Counted from the first letter of the stretch, positions 26,262-35,330 are shown. The stretch: DNA of 64,000 nucleotides from Sphingomonadaceae bacterium 3R27E2-A (GCA_005503165.1 SCNT01000003.1:124001-188000), one strand, 5' to 3'. The notes: generated from the sequence alone by a model not told the origin. Numbers and translations are program-made.

Positions 26262-27128
26262 ATGTCCGTCTCCCCGCTCCACTCGCTGCCGCCGCGTGCC
26301 GGCATAGGGCTCAAATCCCGGCACTATGCCGATGTGCTCGCAGCGGCGGAGCGGGGAACGGCGCCCGCCTGGGTCGAAGTACACCCCCAAAATTACTTCG
26401 GCGCGGGCGGGCCACCGCATCGCTGGCTGACCGCGATCGCCGAGCATCTGCCGCTCAGCTTCCATTCGGTCGGACTGTCGCTCGGCTCGGCGGCGGGCGT
26501 CGATGCGGACGAGCTCGAGGCGCTGGCGGCGCTGTGCGACCGCTATGCCCCCGCAATGGTTTCGGACCACCTCAGCTGGAGCAACGGCTCGAACGACAAA
26601 TTCCCCGACCTGCTGCCCATTCCCTATACGCATGAGGCGCTCGATCATTTCGCGGCGCAGGTCGGCCGAGTGCAGGATCGCCTCCGCCGCCCGATCCTGA
26701 TCGAAAATCCCTCGCGCTATCTGGCCTATGCGGAAAGCGATCGGGACGAGGTCGATTTTCTCCACGAACTTTGCCGCCGCAGCGGCTGCGGCCTGCTGCT
26801 CGACATCAACAATGTCGAAGTGTCGGCCTTCAACCTCGGCCTCGATCCGGCGCCATGGCTCGGTGCCTTCGACCCCGCGCTCGTGGGCGAGATCCATGTC
26901 GCGGGCCATGCCGTGAAGGACGACGACATGGGCGGTACGATCGCGATCGACGACCATGGCTCGCCGGTGCGGCCGGGCTGCTGGCAATTGCTGGCAAGCT
27001 TCCTCGAACGCGCGGGGCCGATGCCGGTTCTCGTCGAATGGGACACCGACGTCCCTGATTATGCCACCCTTTGCGCCGAGGCGGCGACCGCCGACGCGTT
27101 GCTGCTCGCCGAGCCCGTCGATGCTTGA
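26262..27128 (+). CDS. bufB: MNIO bufferin maturase BufB (DUF692)
   Basis: A 288-residue multinuclear nonheme iron oxidase with a TIM-barrel fold, which would modify cysteines of BufA. Likely iron ligands are visible in order: LSFHSVGLSLG, MVSDHLSWSN, LIENPSRYL, LLLDINNVEVSA, EIHVAGH, IAIDDHGSPV and VLVEWDTDVP. The start RAGIGLKSRHYADVL and VEVHPQNYFG are characteristic of the BufB subgroup. It is cytoplasmic and begins 12 bases after bufA, overlapping bufC by 8 bases. Family knowledge indicates it works with the bufC product on the unfolded precursor before export. Confidence 0.95.
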   Translation: MSVSPLHSLPPRAGIGLKSRHYADVLAAAERGTAPAWVEVHPQNYFGAGGPPHRWLTAIAEHLPLSFHSVGLSLGSAAGVDADELEALAALCDRYAPAMVSDHLSWSNGSNDKFPDLLPIPYTHEALDHFAAQVGRVQDRLRRPILIENPSRYLAYAESDRDEVDFLHELCRRSGCGLLLDINNVEVSAFNLGLDPAPWLGAFDPALVGEIHVAGHAVKDDDMGGTIAIDDHGSPVRPGCWQLLASFLERAGPMPVLVEWDTDVPDYATLCAEAATADALLLAEPVDA

Positions 27129-27819
27129 GCAGGGCCAGTTGGCCATCGCGGCGACCTTGCTGCACGGTCCCGATCATCTCCCGCCCGGCCTGTTCGCGGG
27201 CGACGACAGAGCTGTGCTGCGCGGCCTCCGCGTCCACGCCAACACCATCTCGCACGCGCGGCTCGTCGCGCTCGAAGAGAGCTTCCCGCGCACCCGCGAC
27301 TATCTGGGCGAGGCCGAGTTCAATCTTCTGTCGCGCGCCTTCGTCGAGCAAGGCGGGGCGCAGGGGCACTCGCTGACCGACATCGGCATCGGCTTCCCCG
27401 ACTGGCTCGCCGACCCGCGCGCCGCCGATCTCGCGCGCATCGAATGGCTCTGGCTCGAAAGCTATCATGCCGCCGAGGCGCCCGCGCTGGCGCTCGCCGA
27501 CCTCGCCGGGTGCGACGAGGCGGCGCTGCTCGCGCTTCGCGTCCGCCGCCACCCCGCGGCGCGCGCCCTGGCATTGGCCAGCGCCGCCGCGCCGCGCGTC
27601 GATCCGGCCTTTGCGTCGGACACCGCGGCGCTGCTGATCACACGGCCCGATGCTGAGGTCCGGCTTTTCGCGACCGGCGCTGTCGAGGTCGCGCTCCTCG
27701 CCGGTGCAGACAATATTGTCACGCTCGGTAACCTGATCGCCGACCTGGCCGAAGACTATCCCGACGGTGGTGCCGCGATCGCGGCATTGATCGACGCAGG
27801 GGCTTTTGAAAAGGTTTGA
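27121..27819 (+). CDS. bufC: Bufferin maturation partner BufC (DUF2063)
   Basis: A 232-residue protein starting at ATG 27121 inside the end of bufB. The N-terminal helical DUF2063 part includes LRGLRVHANTISHARLVALE, FPRTRDYLGEAEFNLLSRAF and the IGIGFPDWL segment; the C-terminal half is an alanine-rich domain with RIEWLWLESYHAAEAPAL. DUF2063 proteins partner MNIO enzymes and recruit the precursor peptide, so the expected role is delivery of BufA to BufB in the cytoplasm. The Pfam description as DNA-binding reflects early annotation. The 8-base overlap with bufB suggests equimolar synthesis. Confidence 0.9.
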   Translation: MLEQGQLAIAATLLHGPDHLPPGLFAGDDRAVLRGLRVHANTISHARLVALEESFPRTRDYLGEAEFNLLSRAFVEQGGAQGHSLTDIGIGFPDWLADPRAADLARIEWLWLESYHAAEAPALALADLAGCDEAALLALRVRRHPAARALALASAAAPRVDPAFASDTAALLITRPDAEVRLFATGAVEVALLAGADNIVTLGNLIADLAEDYPDGGAAIAALIDAGAFEKV

Positions 27820-27822
27820 GAC

Positions 27823-28281
27823 ATGAACCGGATTGTCGGATTCTACGATCGCGGCGTCGAAATCGCCGCATCGCGCCTGACCGAGGGGCTCGCGCTGTTC
27901 CTGCTCCGCGTCGCGCTCGCGGGCGTCTTCTGGCGCTCGGGCCAGACCAAGGTCGTCGAGGGCAGCTTCCTGCGGATCGACCCGTCGCAATATGACCTGT
28001 TCCGCAGCGAATTTTCGGGGCTGCCGCTCGATCCCGTCATCGCGGTGCCGCTGACGACCTTCGCCGAGCATTTCTTTCCGCTGCTCCTCCTCTTGGGCCT
28101 CGCGACGCGCTTCTCGGCCGGCGCTTTGCTGGTGATGACGCTCGTCATCCAGATCTTCGTCTTTCCCGATGCCTGGTGGCCGGTGCATTCCTTATGGGCG
28201 GCGATGGCGGCGATCCTGATCGTGCGCGGCGGCGGGTTCTTTTCGTTCGATGCGCTGATCGCGCGGGTGCGGACGAAATGA
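27823..28281 (+). CDS. bufD: DoxX-family membrane protein BufD
   Basis: A 152-residue inner-membrane protein with four helices: LALFLLRVALAGVFWRSGQT, then AVPLTTFAEHFFPLLLLLGL, SAGALLVMTLVIQIFVFPDA and the WAAMAAILIVRGGG segment. The RSGQTK and AEHFFPLLLL motifs are typical of DoxX proteins found in bufferin operons. It starts 3 bases after the bufC stop, and its own stop overlaps the sigma factor ATG (ATGA at 28278). Its role is uncertain: a redox or quinone-linked function in supporting the modification or the periplasmic peptide has been suggested for the family. Confidence 0.88.
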   Translation: MNRIVGFYDRGVEIAASRLTEGLALFLLRVALAGVFWRSGQTKVVEGSFLRIDPSQYDLFRSEFSGLPLDPVIAVPLTTFAEHFFPLLLLLGLATRFSAGALLVMTLVIQIFVFPDAWWPVHSLWAAMAAILIVRGGGFFSFDALIARVRTK

Positions 28282-28799
28282 GCATCGACGAACCCTCGCT
28301 GGCGCGGCTGATGGCTGCGTCGCAGCGCGGGGATCGCACCGCCTATCGCGCGCTGCTCGGCGATTGCCGAAAATGGCTCGAGCGCTATTTCGCGCGCCGC
28401 ATCGCGCCGCACCAGATCGACGACCTGGTCCAGGAAACGCTCGTGTCGATGCACCGCAAGCTTGCGACATGGGATTCGACCCGCGCCTTCCTGCCCTGGC
28501 TCGCGGCGATCGCGCGCTATCGCTGGATCGACGCGCTGCGCCGCCAGCGCGACGAGGCCGAACTCGGCGACAACGACGCCGCGGTCGGCGCCGAGGACGA
28601 GGCGGTGCATGCGCGGCTCAGCATCGACCATCTGATGACGCTACTGCCGCCGAAGCAGGCGCAGGCGATCACGCTCGTCAAGATCGAGGGTGCATCGATC
28701 GCCGAGGCGTCGCGCATCTGCGGGCAGAGCGAGTCGCTCGTCAAAGTGAATATCCATCGCGGGCTCAAGAAGCTCGCCGAACTCATCGAAAGCGAATGA
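28278..28799 (+). CDS. sigF: ECF sigma factor SigF
   Basis: A 173-residue ECF sigma factor. Region 2 is LVQETLVSMHRKLATWDSTR with the -10-reading helix after it (WLAAIARYRWIDALRRQRDE). Region 4 is LLPPKQAQAITLVKIEGASI followed by the helix-turn-helix AEASRICGQSESLVKVNIHR. ATG 28278 overlaps the bufD stop; the longer frame upstream is a shadow. The next gene is an NrsF-type anti-sigma, as in Caulobacter sigF-nrsF. It probably reads the GTAACC-N16-CGAA promoter before bufA, closing a positive loop. In Caulobacter this system responds to chromate, cadmium and copper stress. Confidence 0.92.
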   Translation: MSIDEPSLARLMAASQRGDRTAYRALLGDCRKWLERYFARRIAPHQIDDLVQETLVSMHRKLATWDSTRAFLPWLAAIARYRWIDALRRQRDEAELGDNDAAVGAEDEAVHARLSIDHLMTLLPPKQAQAITLVKIEGASIAEASRICGQSESLVKVNIHRGLKKLAELIESE

Positions 28800-28800
28800 C

Positions 28801-29448
28801 ATGAAGGACGCGTCGATCGACGATCTGATCGAGGGCCTGGCCGGCGAGCTCACCCCGGTGCGTCCGCGCAGGATCCTGCGCGGGTCGCTGTGGGTCGCGG
28901 CGGGTTGGCTCGCGGGCGCCGGCATGCTGCTGTGGCTCTATGGCATGCGCCACGACCTCGCGCCCGGGGGCATGCCGCCCTTGTCGATGCTCGCCTTCTG
29001 GCTGATCGCCGCGACCGGGGTCGCCGCGACGTGGAGCGCGCTGCGCATGGGTCTGCCGGGCGTCGGGCGCGACTATAGCGGCTGGCGCTGGGCGGGGCTC
29101 GCCGCGCTGTCGCTGCCGCTCGCGGCGCTCGTCGTGGGCCTCGGCGACAGCCACGCCGCGATGGAGGCGATGCAGCGCGGCTATGGCCCGCGCTGCCTGC
29201 TCCAAGGTGCGCTGTCGGGCCTCGGCGTCGGCGCCGCGCTCTTCGCCTGGCTCAAGGCCGGCGCGCCGACCTCGCCCGCGCGCGCGGGCTGGGTCATCGG
29301 GCTCGCGGCGGGCGCGTCGGGGGCGACGATCGTCGCGCTGCACTGCGCCGACGACGGGCTGATCCATATCGCGCTGTGGCACGGCCTTGCGATGGTGCTC
29401 TCGGCCATCGCGGGCCGGTTGTTCCTCACCCCGCTGCTCCGCTGGTAG
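28801..29448 (+). CDS. nrsF: Anti-sigma factor NrsF (DUF1109)
   Basis: A 215-residue inner-membrane protein with a short cytoplasmic N-terminus (MKDASIDDLIEGLAGELTPV) and six hydrophobic helices. It should hold SigF inactive at the membrane. Two periplasmic-side cysteines, Cys132 (GPRCLLQG) and Cys182 (ALHCADDG), occupy nearly the same positions as the cysteine pair reported as essential for metal sensing in Caulobacter NrsF (131 and 181 as I recall). It starts one base after the sigF stop and is the last gene before the 29457-29490 hairpin. Confidence 0.92.
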   Translation: MKDASIDDLIEGLAGELTPVRPRRILRGSLWVAAGWLAGAGMLLWLYGMRHDLAPGGMPPLSMLAFWLIAATGVAATWSALRMGLPGVGRDYSGWRWAGLAALSLPLAALVVGLGDSHAAMEAMQRGYGPRCLLQGALSGLGVGAALFAWLKAGAPTSPARAGWVIGLAAGASGATIVALHCADDGLIHIALWHGLAMVLSAIAGRLFLTPLLRW

Positions 29449-29456
29449 GCCTGAAA

Positions 29457-29490
29457 ATCGGCGCGCGCCGCTGTTCCCCCGCGCGCCGAT
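29457..29490 (+). terminator. Strong hairpin ending the bufferin operon
   Basis: ATCGGCGCGCG, a 12-base loop and CGCGCGCCGAT form a perfect 11-bp GC-rich stem starting 9 bases after the nrsF stop. No T-run follows, so termination would rely on the stem alone, or the stem may protect the mRNA end. Confidence 0.65.
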
Positions 29491-29625
29491 ATGGTAACCA
29501 CCGTAATCGAATCCGGATTTTCTGGGCCGAAGCGGCAACCTATAATCGCCGCGCGGCATTGACTGCCTGACTCTCCTCCGGGTGCGCGTGCCCGCTGGCG
29601 ACAGATTCAGAAATGGAGGAACGCG

Positions 29626-30264
29626 GTGCAGACTCCCGAGGAGTTCGAAGTGTCGCGGCGCGGCGTGATCGTCGGCGGCGCGGCATCGGTCGCAACGGCG
29701 ACGTTCGTTCCGGCCGGAAGCGCCGTAGCGGCGCCCGCGCCCGTGCCGCCGCCAACCGCCAAGGTGACGTTCGAGGTGAACGGCACGCCGCACGCGCTGG
29801 AACTCGATACGCGCACCTCGCTGCTCGATGCGCTGCGCGAACATCTGAAGCTCACCGGGACGAAGAAGGGCTGCGACCACGGCCAGTGCGGCGCCTGTAC
29901 GGTGATCGCCGACGGGCGGCGGATCAACAGCTGCCTGACACTCGCGGTGATGCACGAGGGCGAGAGCATCACCACGATCGAGGGGCTGGGCACCCCCGAC
30001 AAGATGCACGCGATGCAGGACGCCTTCGTCGTCCACGACGGCTATCAGTGCGGCTATTGCACCCCGGGGCAAATCTGCTCCGCGGTCGCGGTGCTCGACG
30101 AGATCGCGGCGGGCGTACCGAGCCACGTCACCGCCGACCTCACCGCCAAGCCCGAGGTGACCCACACCGAACTGCGCGAGCGAATGAGCGGCAATATCTG
30201 CCGCTGCGGCGCCTATTCGAACATCATCGATGCGATCGTCGATGTGGCGGGGGCGAAGGCATGA
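29626..30264 (+). CDS. paoA: Aldehyde oxidoreductase iron-sulfur subunit PaoA
   Basis: A 212-residue [2Fe-2S] subunit of a periplasmic xanthine-oxidase-family enzyme. GTG 29626 is the start, preceded by GGAGGA at 8 bases. A twin-arginine signal is present ([14 protein letters not shown]). The first cluster is plant-ferredoxin-like ([18 protein letters not shown] with INSCLT). The second is the four-Cys helical type ([12 protein letters not shown] and GNICRCGAY). It passes electrons from the molybdenum site in PaoC to the FAD of PaoB. It overlaps paoB (ATGA at 30261). The usual substrates of the E. coli homologue are aromatic aldehydes. Confidence 0.93.
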   Translation: MQTPEEFEVSRRGVIVGGAASVATATFVPAGSAVAAPAPVPPPTAKVTFEVNGTPHALELDTRTSLLDALREHLKLTGTKKGCDHGQCGACTVIADGRRINSCLTLAVMHEGESITTIEGLGTPDKMHAMQDAFVVHDGYQCGYCTPGQICSAVAVLDEIAAGVPSHVTADLTAKPEVTHTELRERMSGNICRCGAYSNIIDAIVDVAGAKA

Positions 30265-31211
30265 AGAGCTTCACCTATGAGCGCGTCGCGACGCCCGCGG
30301 CCGCGACCGCCGCCTTCGCCCGCGCGCCCGGCGCGCGCTTCATCGCCGGCGGAACCAATTTGCTCGACCTGATGAAGCTGGAGATCGAGACGCCGGCGCA
30401 CCTGATCGACGTCAGCCGTCTGTCGCTCGACAAGATCGAGAAGACCGGTGACGGCGGGCTGCGCATCGGCGCGATGGTGCGCAACACCGACCTCGCGAGC
30501 GATGCGCGGGTGCGCAAGGATTATGGCCTGTTGTCGCGCGCGCTCGTCGCGGGCGCCTCGGGCCAGCTGCGCAACAAGGCGACCACCGCGGGCAATCTGC
30601 TCCAGCGGACGCGCTGCCCCTATTTCTACGACACCAACCAGCCGTGCAACAAACGAAGGCCCGGCAGCGGCTGCGCTGCGATCGGCGGCTTCAATCGAAT
30701 CCACGCGGTGGTCGGCGCCAGCGAGGCGTGCATCGCTACGCACCCCAGCGACATGGCGGTGGCGATGCGTGCGCTTGATGCTGTGGTCGAGACCGTCGAC
30801 GCCGCGGGCAAGGCGCGCGCAATCCCGCTCGCGACCTTCTATCGCGCGCCGGGCACGACGCCGCATCTCGAGACCGTGCTGGCGCCTGGTGAACTGATCA
30901 CCGCGGTCACGCTGCCGAAGCCCGTCGGCGGCACGCATATCTATCACAAGGTGCGCGACCGGGCGTCCTACGCCTTTGCGCTGATCTCGGTAGGCGCGAT
31001 CGTGCAGAAGGACGGCAGCGGGCGCGTCGCACTCGGCGGGGTCGGCTACCAGCCGTGGCGTGTCGAGGCGGCCGAGGCCGAACTGCCGCGCGGCGCGAAG
31101 GCGGCGGCGGACGGGCTGCTTGCGGGCGCGAAGACCACCCATGAGAATGCGTACAAGCTGCCGCTGGTCGAGCGAACGCTCGCCGGGGTGCTGGCAGAGG
31201 CGAGGGGCTGA
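30261..31211 (+). CDS. paoB: Aldehyde oxidoreductase FAD subunit PaoB
   Basis: A 316-residue FAD-binding subunit. It shows the flavin-binding [19 protein letters not shown] and [16 protein letters not shown]. An inserted segment with several cysteines ([41 protein letters not shown]) matches the extra [4Fe-4S]-binding loop that marks PaoB-type subunits and is absent from ordinary xanthine dehydrogenases. ATG 30261 overlaps the paoA stop. It forms a heterotrimer with PaoA and PaoC and has no signal of its own, so export relies on the PaoA Tat signal. Confidence 0.93.
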   Translation: MKSFTYERVATPAAATAAFARAPGARFIAGGTNLLDLMKLEIETPAHLIDVSRLSLDKIEKTGDGGLRIGAMVRNTDLASDARVRKDYGLLSRALVAGASGQLRNKATTAGNLLQRTRCPYFYDTNQPCNKRRPGSGCAAIGGFNRIHAVVGASEACIATHPSDMAVAMRALDAVVETVDAAGKARAIPLATFYRAPGTTPHLETVLAPGELITAVTLPKPVGGTHIYHKVRDRASYAFALISVGAIVQKDGSGRVALGGVGYQPWRVEAAEAELPRGAKAAADGLLAGAKTTHENAYKLPLVERTLAGVLAEARG

Positions 31212-31214
31212 GCC

Positions 31215-33422
31215 ATGAAATTCGACACCCCCGCCACGACCAATCCGATCGACCAGCTCAAGGTCGTCGGCAAACCCACCAACCGCATCGACGGCCCGCT
31301 CAAGACCACCGGCACCGCGCCCTACGCCTATGAACGCCACGACGTCGCGGCGAACCAGGCCTATGGCTATGTCGTCGGTTCGGCGATCGCCAAGGGGCGG
31401 ATCGCGTCAATGAACCTCAAGGTCGCCGAAGCCGCCCCCGGGGTGCTGGCGATCGTCACCGCCGCGAACGCCGGCAAGCTCGGCAAGGGCGATTTCAACA
31501 CCGCCAAATTGCTCGGCGGTCCCGCGGTGGACCATTATCATCAGGCGATCGCGCTCGTCGTCGCCGAAAGCTTCGAACAGGCGCGCGCCGCCGCCGCGCT
31601 CGTCCGCGTCGAATATGAGCGCGGCAAGGGCAATTTCGACCTCGCCAAATCGCTGGACGGCGCGATCAAGCCGGCGCCGTCGTTCGGGACCGAGGCCGAC
31701 TCCGCGGTGGGCAATTTCGCGGGCGCCTTCGCCGGCGCGCCGGTGCAGGTCGATGCGCGTTATTTCACCCCTGATCATGCGCATGCGATGATGGAACCGC
31801 ACGCCTCGATCGCGGCGTGGGAGGGCGACAAGCTCACTTTGTGGACCTCGAACCAGATGATCGCCTGGTCGGTCGGCGACATGGCCAAGACGCTGGGTAT
31901 CCCCAAGGAAAATGTCCGCCTCGACTCGCCCTATGTCGGCGGCGGCTTCGGCGGCAAATTGTTCATCCGCGCCGACGCCGTGCTCGCCGCGCTCGGCGCC
32001 AAGGCGGCAAAGCGCCCGGTCAAGGTCGCGCTGCCGCGCGCCTTCATGTTCAACAACACCCCGCACCGCCCCGCGACGATCCAGCGCATTCGCCTCGGCG
32101 CGACCGCCGAGGGCAAGATCACTGCGATCGGCCACGAAAGCTGGTCGGGCGACCTGCCCGGTGGCGGGCCCGAGACCGCGGTGGGGCAAACGCGGCTGCT
32201 TTATGCGGGCGAGAACCGCATGACCGCGATGCGCCTCGCGGTGCTCGACCTGCCTGAGGGCAATGCGATGCGTGCACCCGGCGAGGCGCCGGGGTTGATG
32301 GCGCTCGAGATCGCGGTCGACGAGCTGGCCGAGAAACTGGGCATGGACCCGGTCGCGCTGCGCATCCTAAATGACACGCAGGTCGATCCCGAAAAGCCCA
32401 AACGCCGCTTTTCGCAGCGCCAGCTCAACAAATGCCTCCAGATCGGCGCCGACAAATTCGGCTGGGCAAAGCGCAGCGCGAAACCCGCGCAGGTTCGCGA
32501 CGGCCGCTGGCTCGTCGGCATGGGCGTCGCCGCGGCCTTTCGCAACAATATCAACGGACCTTCCGCCGCGCGCGTGCGGCTGGACAAGTCGGGCGTGGTC
32601 ACGGTCGAGACCGACATGACCGACATCGGCACCGGCACCTATACGATCATCGCGCAGACTGCTGCCGAGATGATGGGACTGCAGCTCGACAAGGTCGTTG
32701 TAAAGCTCGGCGACTCCGCTTTTCCGGTGTCGGCCGGCTCGGGCGGGCAATGGGGCGCCAACAGCTCGACCGCGGGGGTCTTTGCCGCCTGCGTCAAGCT
32801 GCGCGAGGCGGTGGCGCAGAAGCTGGGCATGAACCCCGCTGATGCGGCGTTCGCCGACGGCAAGGTGCGGTCGGGCGGGCGCAGCGCCGCGCTCGGCGAG
32901 GCAGCGGCGGACGGCGAGATCGTCGCCGAGGACAAGATGGAATATGGCGACCTCGAAAAAGCCTATCAGCAGTCGACCTTCGGCGCGCATTATGTCGAGG
33001 TGGCGGTCGATGCCATGACGGGCGAAATCCGCATTCGCCGCATGCTCGCGGTCTGCGCCGCGGGGCGCATCCTGAACCCCAAGGCGGCGCGCAGCCAGGT
33101 GATCGGCGCGATGACGATGGGCGCGGGGGCCGCGCTGATGGAGGAACTGGCGGTCGACAAGCGCTTCGGCTTCTTCGTCAACCACGACCTCGCGGGTTAC
33201 GAGGTTCCGGTCCACGCCGACATCCCGCACCAGGAGGTAATCTTCCTCGACGAGACCGACCCGACGACCTCGCCGATGAAGGCGAAGGGCGTCGGCGAGC
33301 TCGGCATCTGCGGCGTCGCCGCGGCGGTCGCCAACGCGGTGTACAACGCGACCGGCGTACGCGTGCGCAACTATCCGATCACGCTCGACAAGCTGCTCGG
33401 GCAATTGCCGGACATAGCATGA
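31215..33422 (+). CDS. paoC: Aldehyde oxidoreductase molybdenum subunit PaoC
   Basis: A 735-residue molybdenum-cofactor subunit where aldehydes are oxidised to acids. Landmarks are VGKPTNRIDGPLKTTGTAPY at the N-terminus, YVGGGFGGKLFIRADA in the cofactor-binding part, RAPGEAPGLMALEIAVDELA, AGSGGQWGANSSTAGVFAAC, and the catalytic Glu in MKAKGVGELGICGVAAA near residue 692. It starts 3 bases after paoB. The E. coli enzyme carries molybdopterin cytosine dinucleotide, in line with the MocA-like gene that follows. Aldehydes from cleavage of aromatic or conjugated compounds would be suitable substrates (inference). Confidence 0.93.
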   Translation: MKFDTPATTNPIDQLKVVGKPTNRIDGPLKTTGTAPYAYERHDVAANQAYGYVVGSAIAKGRIASMNLKVAEAAPGVLAIVTAANAGKLGKGDFNTAKLLGGPAVDHYHQAIALVVAESFEQARAAAALVRVEYERGKGNFDLAKSLDGAIKPAPSFGTEADSAVGNFAGAFAGAPVQVDARYFTPDHAHAMMEPHASIAAWEGDKLTLWTSNQMIAWSVGDMAKTLGIPKENVRLDSPYVGGGFGGKLFIRADAVLAALGAKAAKRPVKVALPRAFMFNNTPHRPATIQRIRLGATAEGKITAIGHESWSGDLPGGGPETAVGQTRLLYAGENRMTAMRLAVLDLPEGNAMRAPGEAPGLMALEIAVDELAEKLGMDPVALRILNDTQVDPEKPKRRFSQRQLNKCLQIGADKFGWAKRSAKPAQVRDGRWLVGMGVAAAFRNNINGPSAARVRLDKSGVVTVETDMTDIGTGTYTIIAQTAAEMMGLQLDKVVVKLGDSAFPVSAGSGGQWGANSSTAGVFAACVKLREAVAQKLGMNPADAAFADGKVRSGGRSAALGEAAADGEIVAEDKMEYGDLEKAYQQSTFGAHYVEVAVDAMTGEIRIRRMLAVCAAGRILNPKAARSQVIGAMTMGAGAALMEELAVDKRFGFFVNHDLAGYEVPVHADIPHQEVIFLDETDPTTSPMKAKGVGELGICGVAAAVANAVYNATGVRVRNYPITLDKLLGQLPDIA

Positions 33423-33447
33423 CGGCGACCGGACGGGCCGCGTCGCG

Positions 33448-34023
33448 TCAGCCTTCCAGGTCCTCGGGCCGGTCGATGTCGGCAAGCTCGCCGTCCCCGG
33501 CCGCGACGAGCGCCGCATCGGCGAGCAGCGCCCTGGCGCCGCGATCGCCTGAGCCTTCCTGCAGGGCGCCGAACAGCGACCGCGCAAACAAGGCGGGCGG
33601 CATTCGCGCTGCTCCGTCAGTCGATGCCACGACCGGCGCGTCCTCTGCATCGAAGCGCGCGAGCAGGCTGCGCAGATGGGCGACGCCGACGAAGGGCATG
33701 TCGGCGAGGGCGATGAGCGCGGCGGTTTCGGGCTCGCGCGCCGCTTCCGCGATGCCGCGCGCCAGCGATTGTGACAATCGGGCCTCGGGGTCCGGGTTGA
33801 CGACGATCGCGAAATCGAGTGCCGCGAGACACTTTGCCAATGGGCCGTCGGCGTCGCGGCACACAGCGATCCGCCGTCCGGGCGCCAGTTCGACGATCCG
33901 CTGCGCCGCGTGCAGCGCCAGCGGCTCGCCGGCGAGCGGGGCCAGCAATTTGTCGCCGGCGCCGAAACGCCGCGATCCGCCGGCGGCGAGCAGGATGGCG
34001 GCGATGTCGCCCGCGTCGATCAT
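33448..34023 (-). CDS. MocA-like molybdenum cofactor nucleotidyltransferase
   Basis: A 191-residue nucleotidyltransferase from ATG 34023 (MIDAGDIAAILLAAGGSRRF), preceded by GGAGCAGGA; ATG 34056 is an alternative that adds 11 residues. The NTP-binding loop LLAAGGSRRFGAGDKLL and the metal-binding IALADMPFVG are clear. MocA adds CMP to molybdopterin to form the cofactor used by xanthine-oxidase-family enzymes. The gene is convergent with paoC and divergent from the XdhC-like gene, so all three serve PaoABC. A GMP-specific MobA role is less likely in this context. Confidence 0.85.
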   Translation of the reverse strand: MIDAGDIAAILLAAGGSRRFGAGDKLLAPLAGEPLALHAAQRIVELAPGRRIAVCRDADGPLAKCLAALDFAIVVNPDPEARLSQSLARGIAEAAREPETAALIALADMPFVGVAHLRSLLARFDAEDAPVVASTDGAARMPPALFARSLFGALQEGSGDRGARALLADAALVAAGDGELADIDRPEDLEG

Positions 34024-34074
34024 ATCCGGTCCTGCTCCTTCGATTGCCGTCGCCATAGTCGGTCCAAAGCACGC

Positions 34075-35088
34075 ATGATAGCAACCACCCCCGCCGATAT
34101 TTTGCGCTTTGCCCTAGCCCGGATCGAAGAGGGCGTGGCGACGATCCTGGTGACCCTCACCGGCATTGAGGGCGCGGCACCCCGCGCGATCGGGGCGCAG
34201 ATGGCGGTTGCGGCCGACGGCCGCTCCGTGGGCTCCTTCTCGGGCGGTTGTATCGAGGCCGCGGTCGTGGCCGAGGCGATCGAGACGCTCGCCCCGGCGC
34301 GCGCGCGGCTGGTGCGTTTCGGCGCGGGGTCGCCCTATCTCGACATTCGCCTGCCGTGCGGCAGCGGGATCGATCTGCTTTTTAACCCGCACCCCGACCG
34401 CCACGCGATCGCGGACACGCTGGCGCGGCTCGACCGGCGGGAGGCGGCCGGTTTGCGCCTGTCGGCCGATGGCGTTCTTTCTGAGATGCCGGTCGATACC
34501 ACGGGCTGGCAAGGCGGCACCTTCGATCTCCGCTATCACCCCACATTGCGGATCGTCGCGATGGGGCAGGGCGAGGAGCTGACCGCGCTCGCGCGGCTGG
34601 CGCGCACATTCGGTGCAGAGATGGCGATCCTTTCCCCCGACCTGCGCGTTCTGGCGGACCTCGGCGCCGAGGGCTTCGAAACCACCCGGCTGGCGACGCG
34701 CACCGTCCCGCCGTCGCTGACCGCCGACCGCTGGACCGCAATCCTGTCGGTGTTTCACGACCGCGAATGGGAACAAGAACTTCTGCCTCACGCGCTCGGT
34801 CTCGACGCCTTCTATGTGGGTGCCATCGGTAGTCGGCGGACCCAGGCGATGCGGCTCGACGCGCTACGCAGCGCAGGGGTGCCCGATCGCCTGTGCCAGC
34901 GGCTGCGGACGTCCGTGGGCCTCATCCCCGCGGTGCGCGACCCGGCGGCACTGGCACTGTCGGCGCTGGCCCAGATCGTGCAGGACTATGGCGCGGTTGT
35001 TGGCCTGTCGGACTCGGCGGCTGGCGAAATGTCTTCCGGCACGCCCGGATTTCAGTCGGCGCGGTTGGCGCGGCGGATTGCGAGATAG
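34075..35088 (+). CDS. XdhC/PaoD-family molybdoenzyme maturation protein
   Basis: A 337-residue protein of the XdhC/CoxI family. The N-terminal domain has TLTGIEGAAPRAIGAQMAVA and SFSGGCIEAAVVAEAI; the C-terminal Rossmann-like domain has DAFYVGAIGSRRTQAMRLDA and VRDPAALALSALAQIVQDYG. Such proteins bind molybdopterin cytosine dinucleotide, help its sulfuration and insert it into the catalytic subunit. ATG 34075 is chosen because it matches the family start (MIATTPADILRFALARIEEG). It is close to paoABC and divergent from the MocA-like gene, so its client is most likely PaoC; in E. coli this role belongs to PaoD. Confidence 0.9.
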   Translation: MIATTPADILRFALARIEEGVATILVTLTGIEGAAPRAIGAQMAVAADGRSVGSFSGGCIEAAVVAEAIETLAPARARLVRFGAGSPYLDIRLPCGSGIDLLFNPHPDRHAIADTLARLDRREAAGLRLSADGVLSEMPVDTTGWQGGTFDLRYHPTLRIVAMGQGEELTALARLARTFGAEMAILSPDLRVLADLGAEGFETTRLATRTVPPSLTADRWTAILSVFHDREWEQELLPHALGLDAFYVGAIGSRRTQAMRLDALRSAGVPDRLCQRLRTSVGLIPAVRDPAALALSALAQIVQDYGAVVGLSDSAAGEMSSGTPGFQSARLARRIAR

Positions 35089-35330
35089 GCCTGGGCGAAG
35101 CGCGTCGAGGCGCGGGTGCCCTCGGCTGCGACGAGAAAAGGATGACGCCGGGCTCTGCTCTGGGACAGACCGCCAGGTTAAAGGGCTTGGCCGCATCGCT
35201 CCGCGTGCCGGGGCGGCGGCTCGTCTCCTTCGCGAGCGTTTGCCGTTCGCGCAGACGAGACCCAATTTTATTCGGGTTGCGGCGACGCGATCTTGTCGGG
35301 CATTCGCTGTCGGGGAACGGGGATGCTGCG

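Noticed and set aside
29494..29511. A second GTAACC followed by CGAA, after the bufferin operon and before paoA.
   Set aside because: The spacer is 8 bases instead of 16, so it does not fit the SigF promoter pattern.
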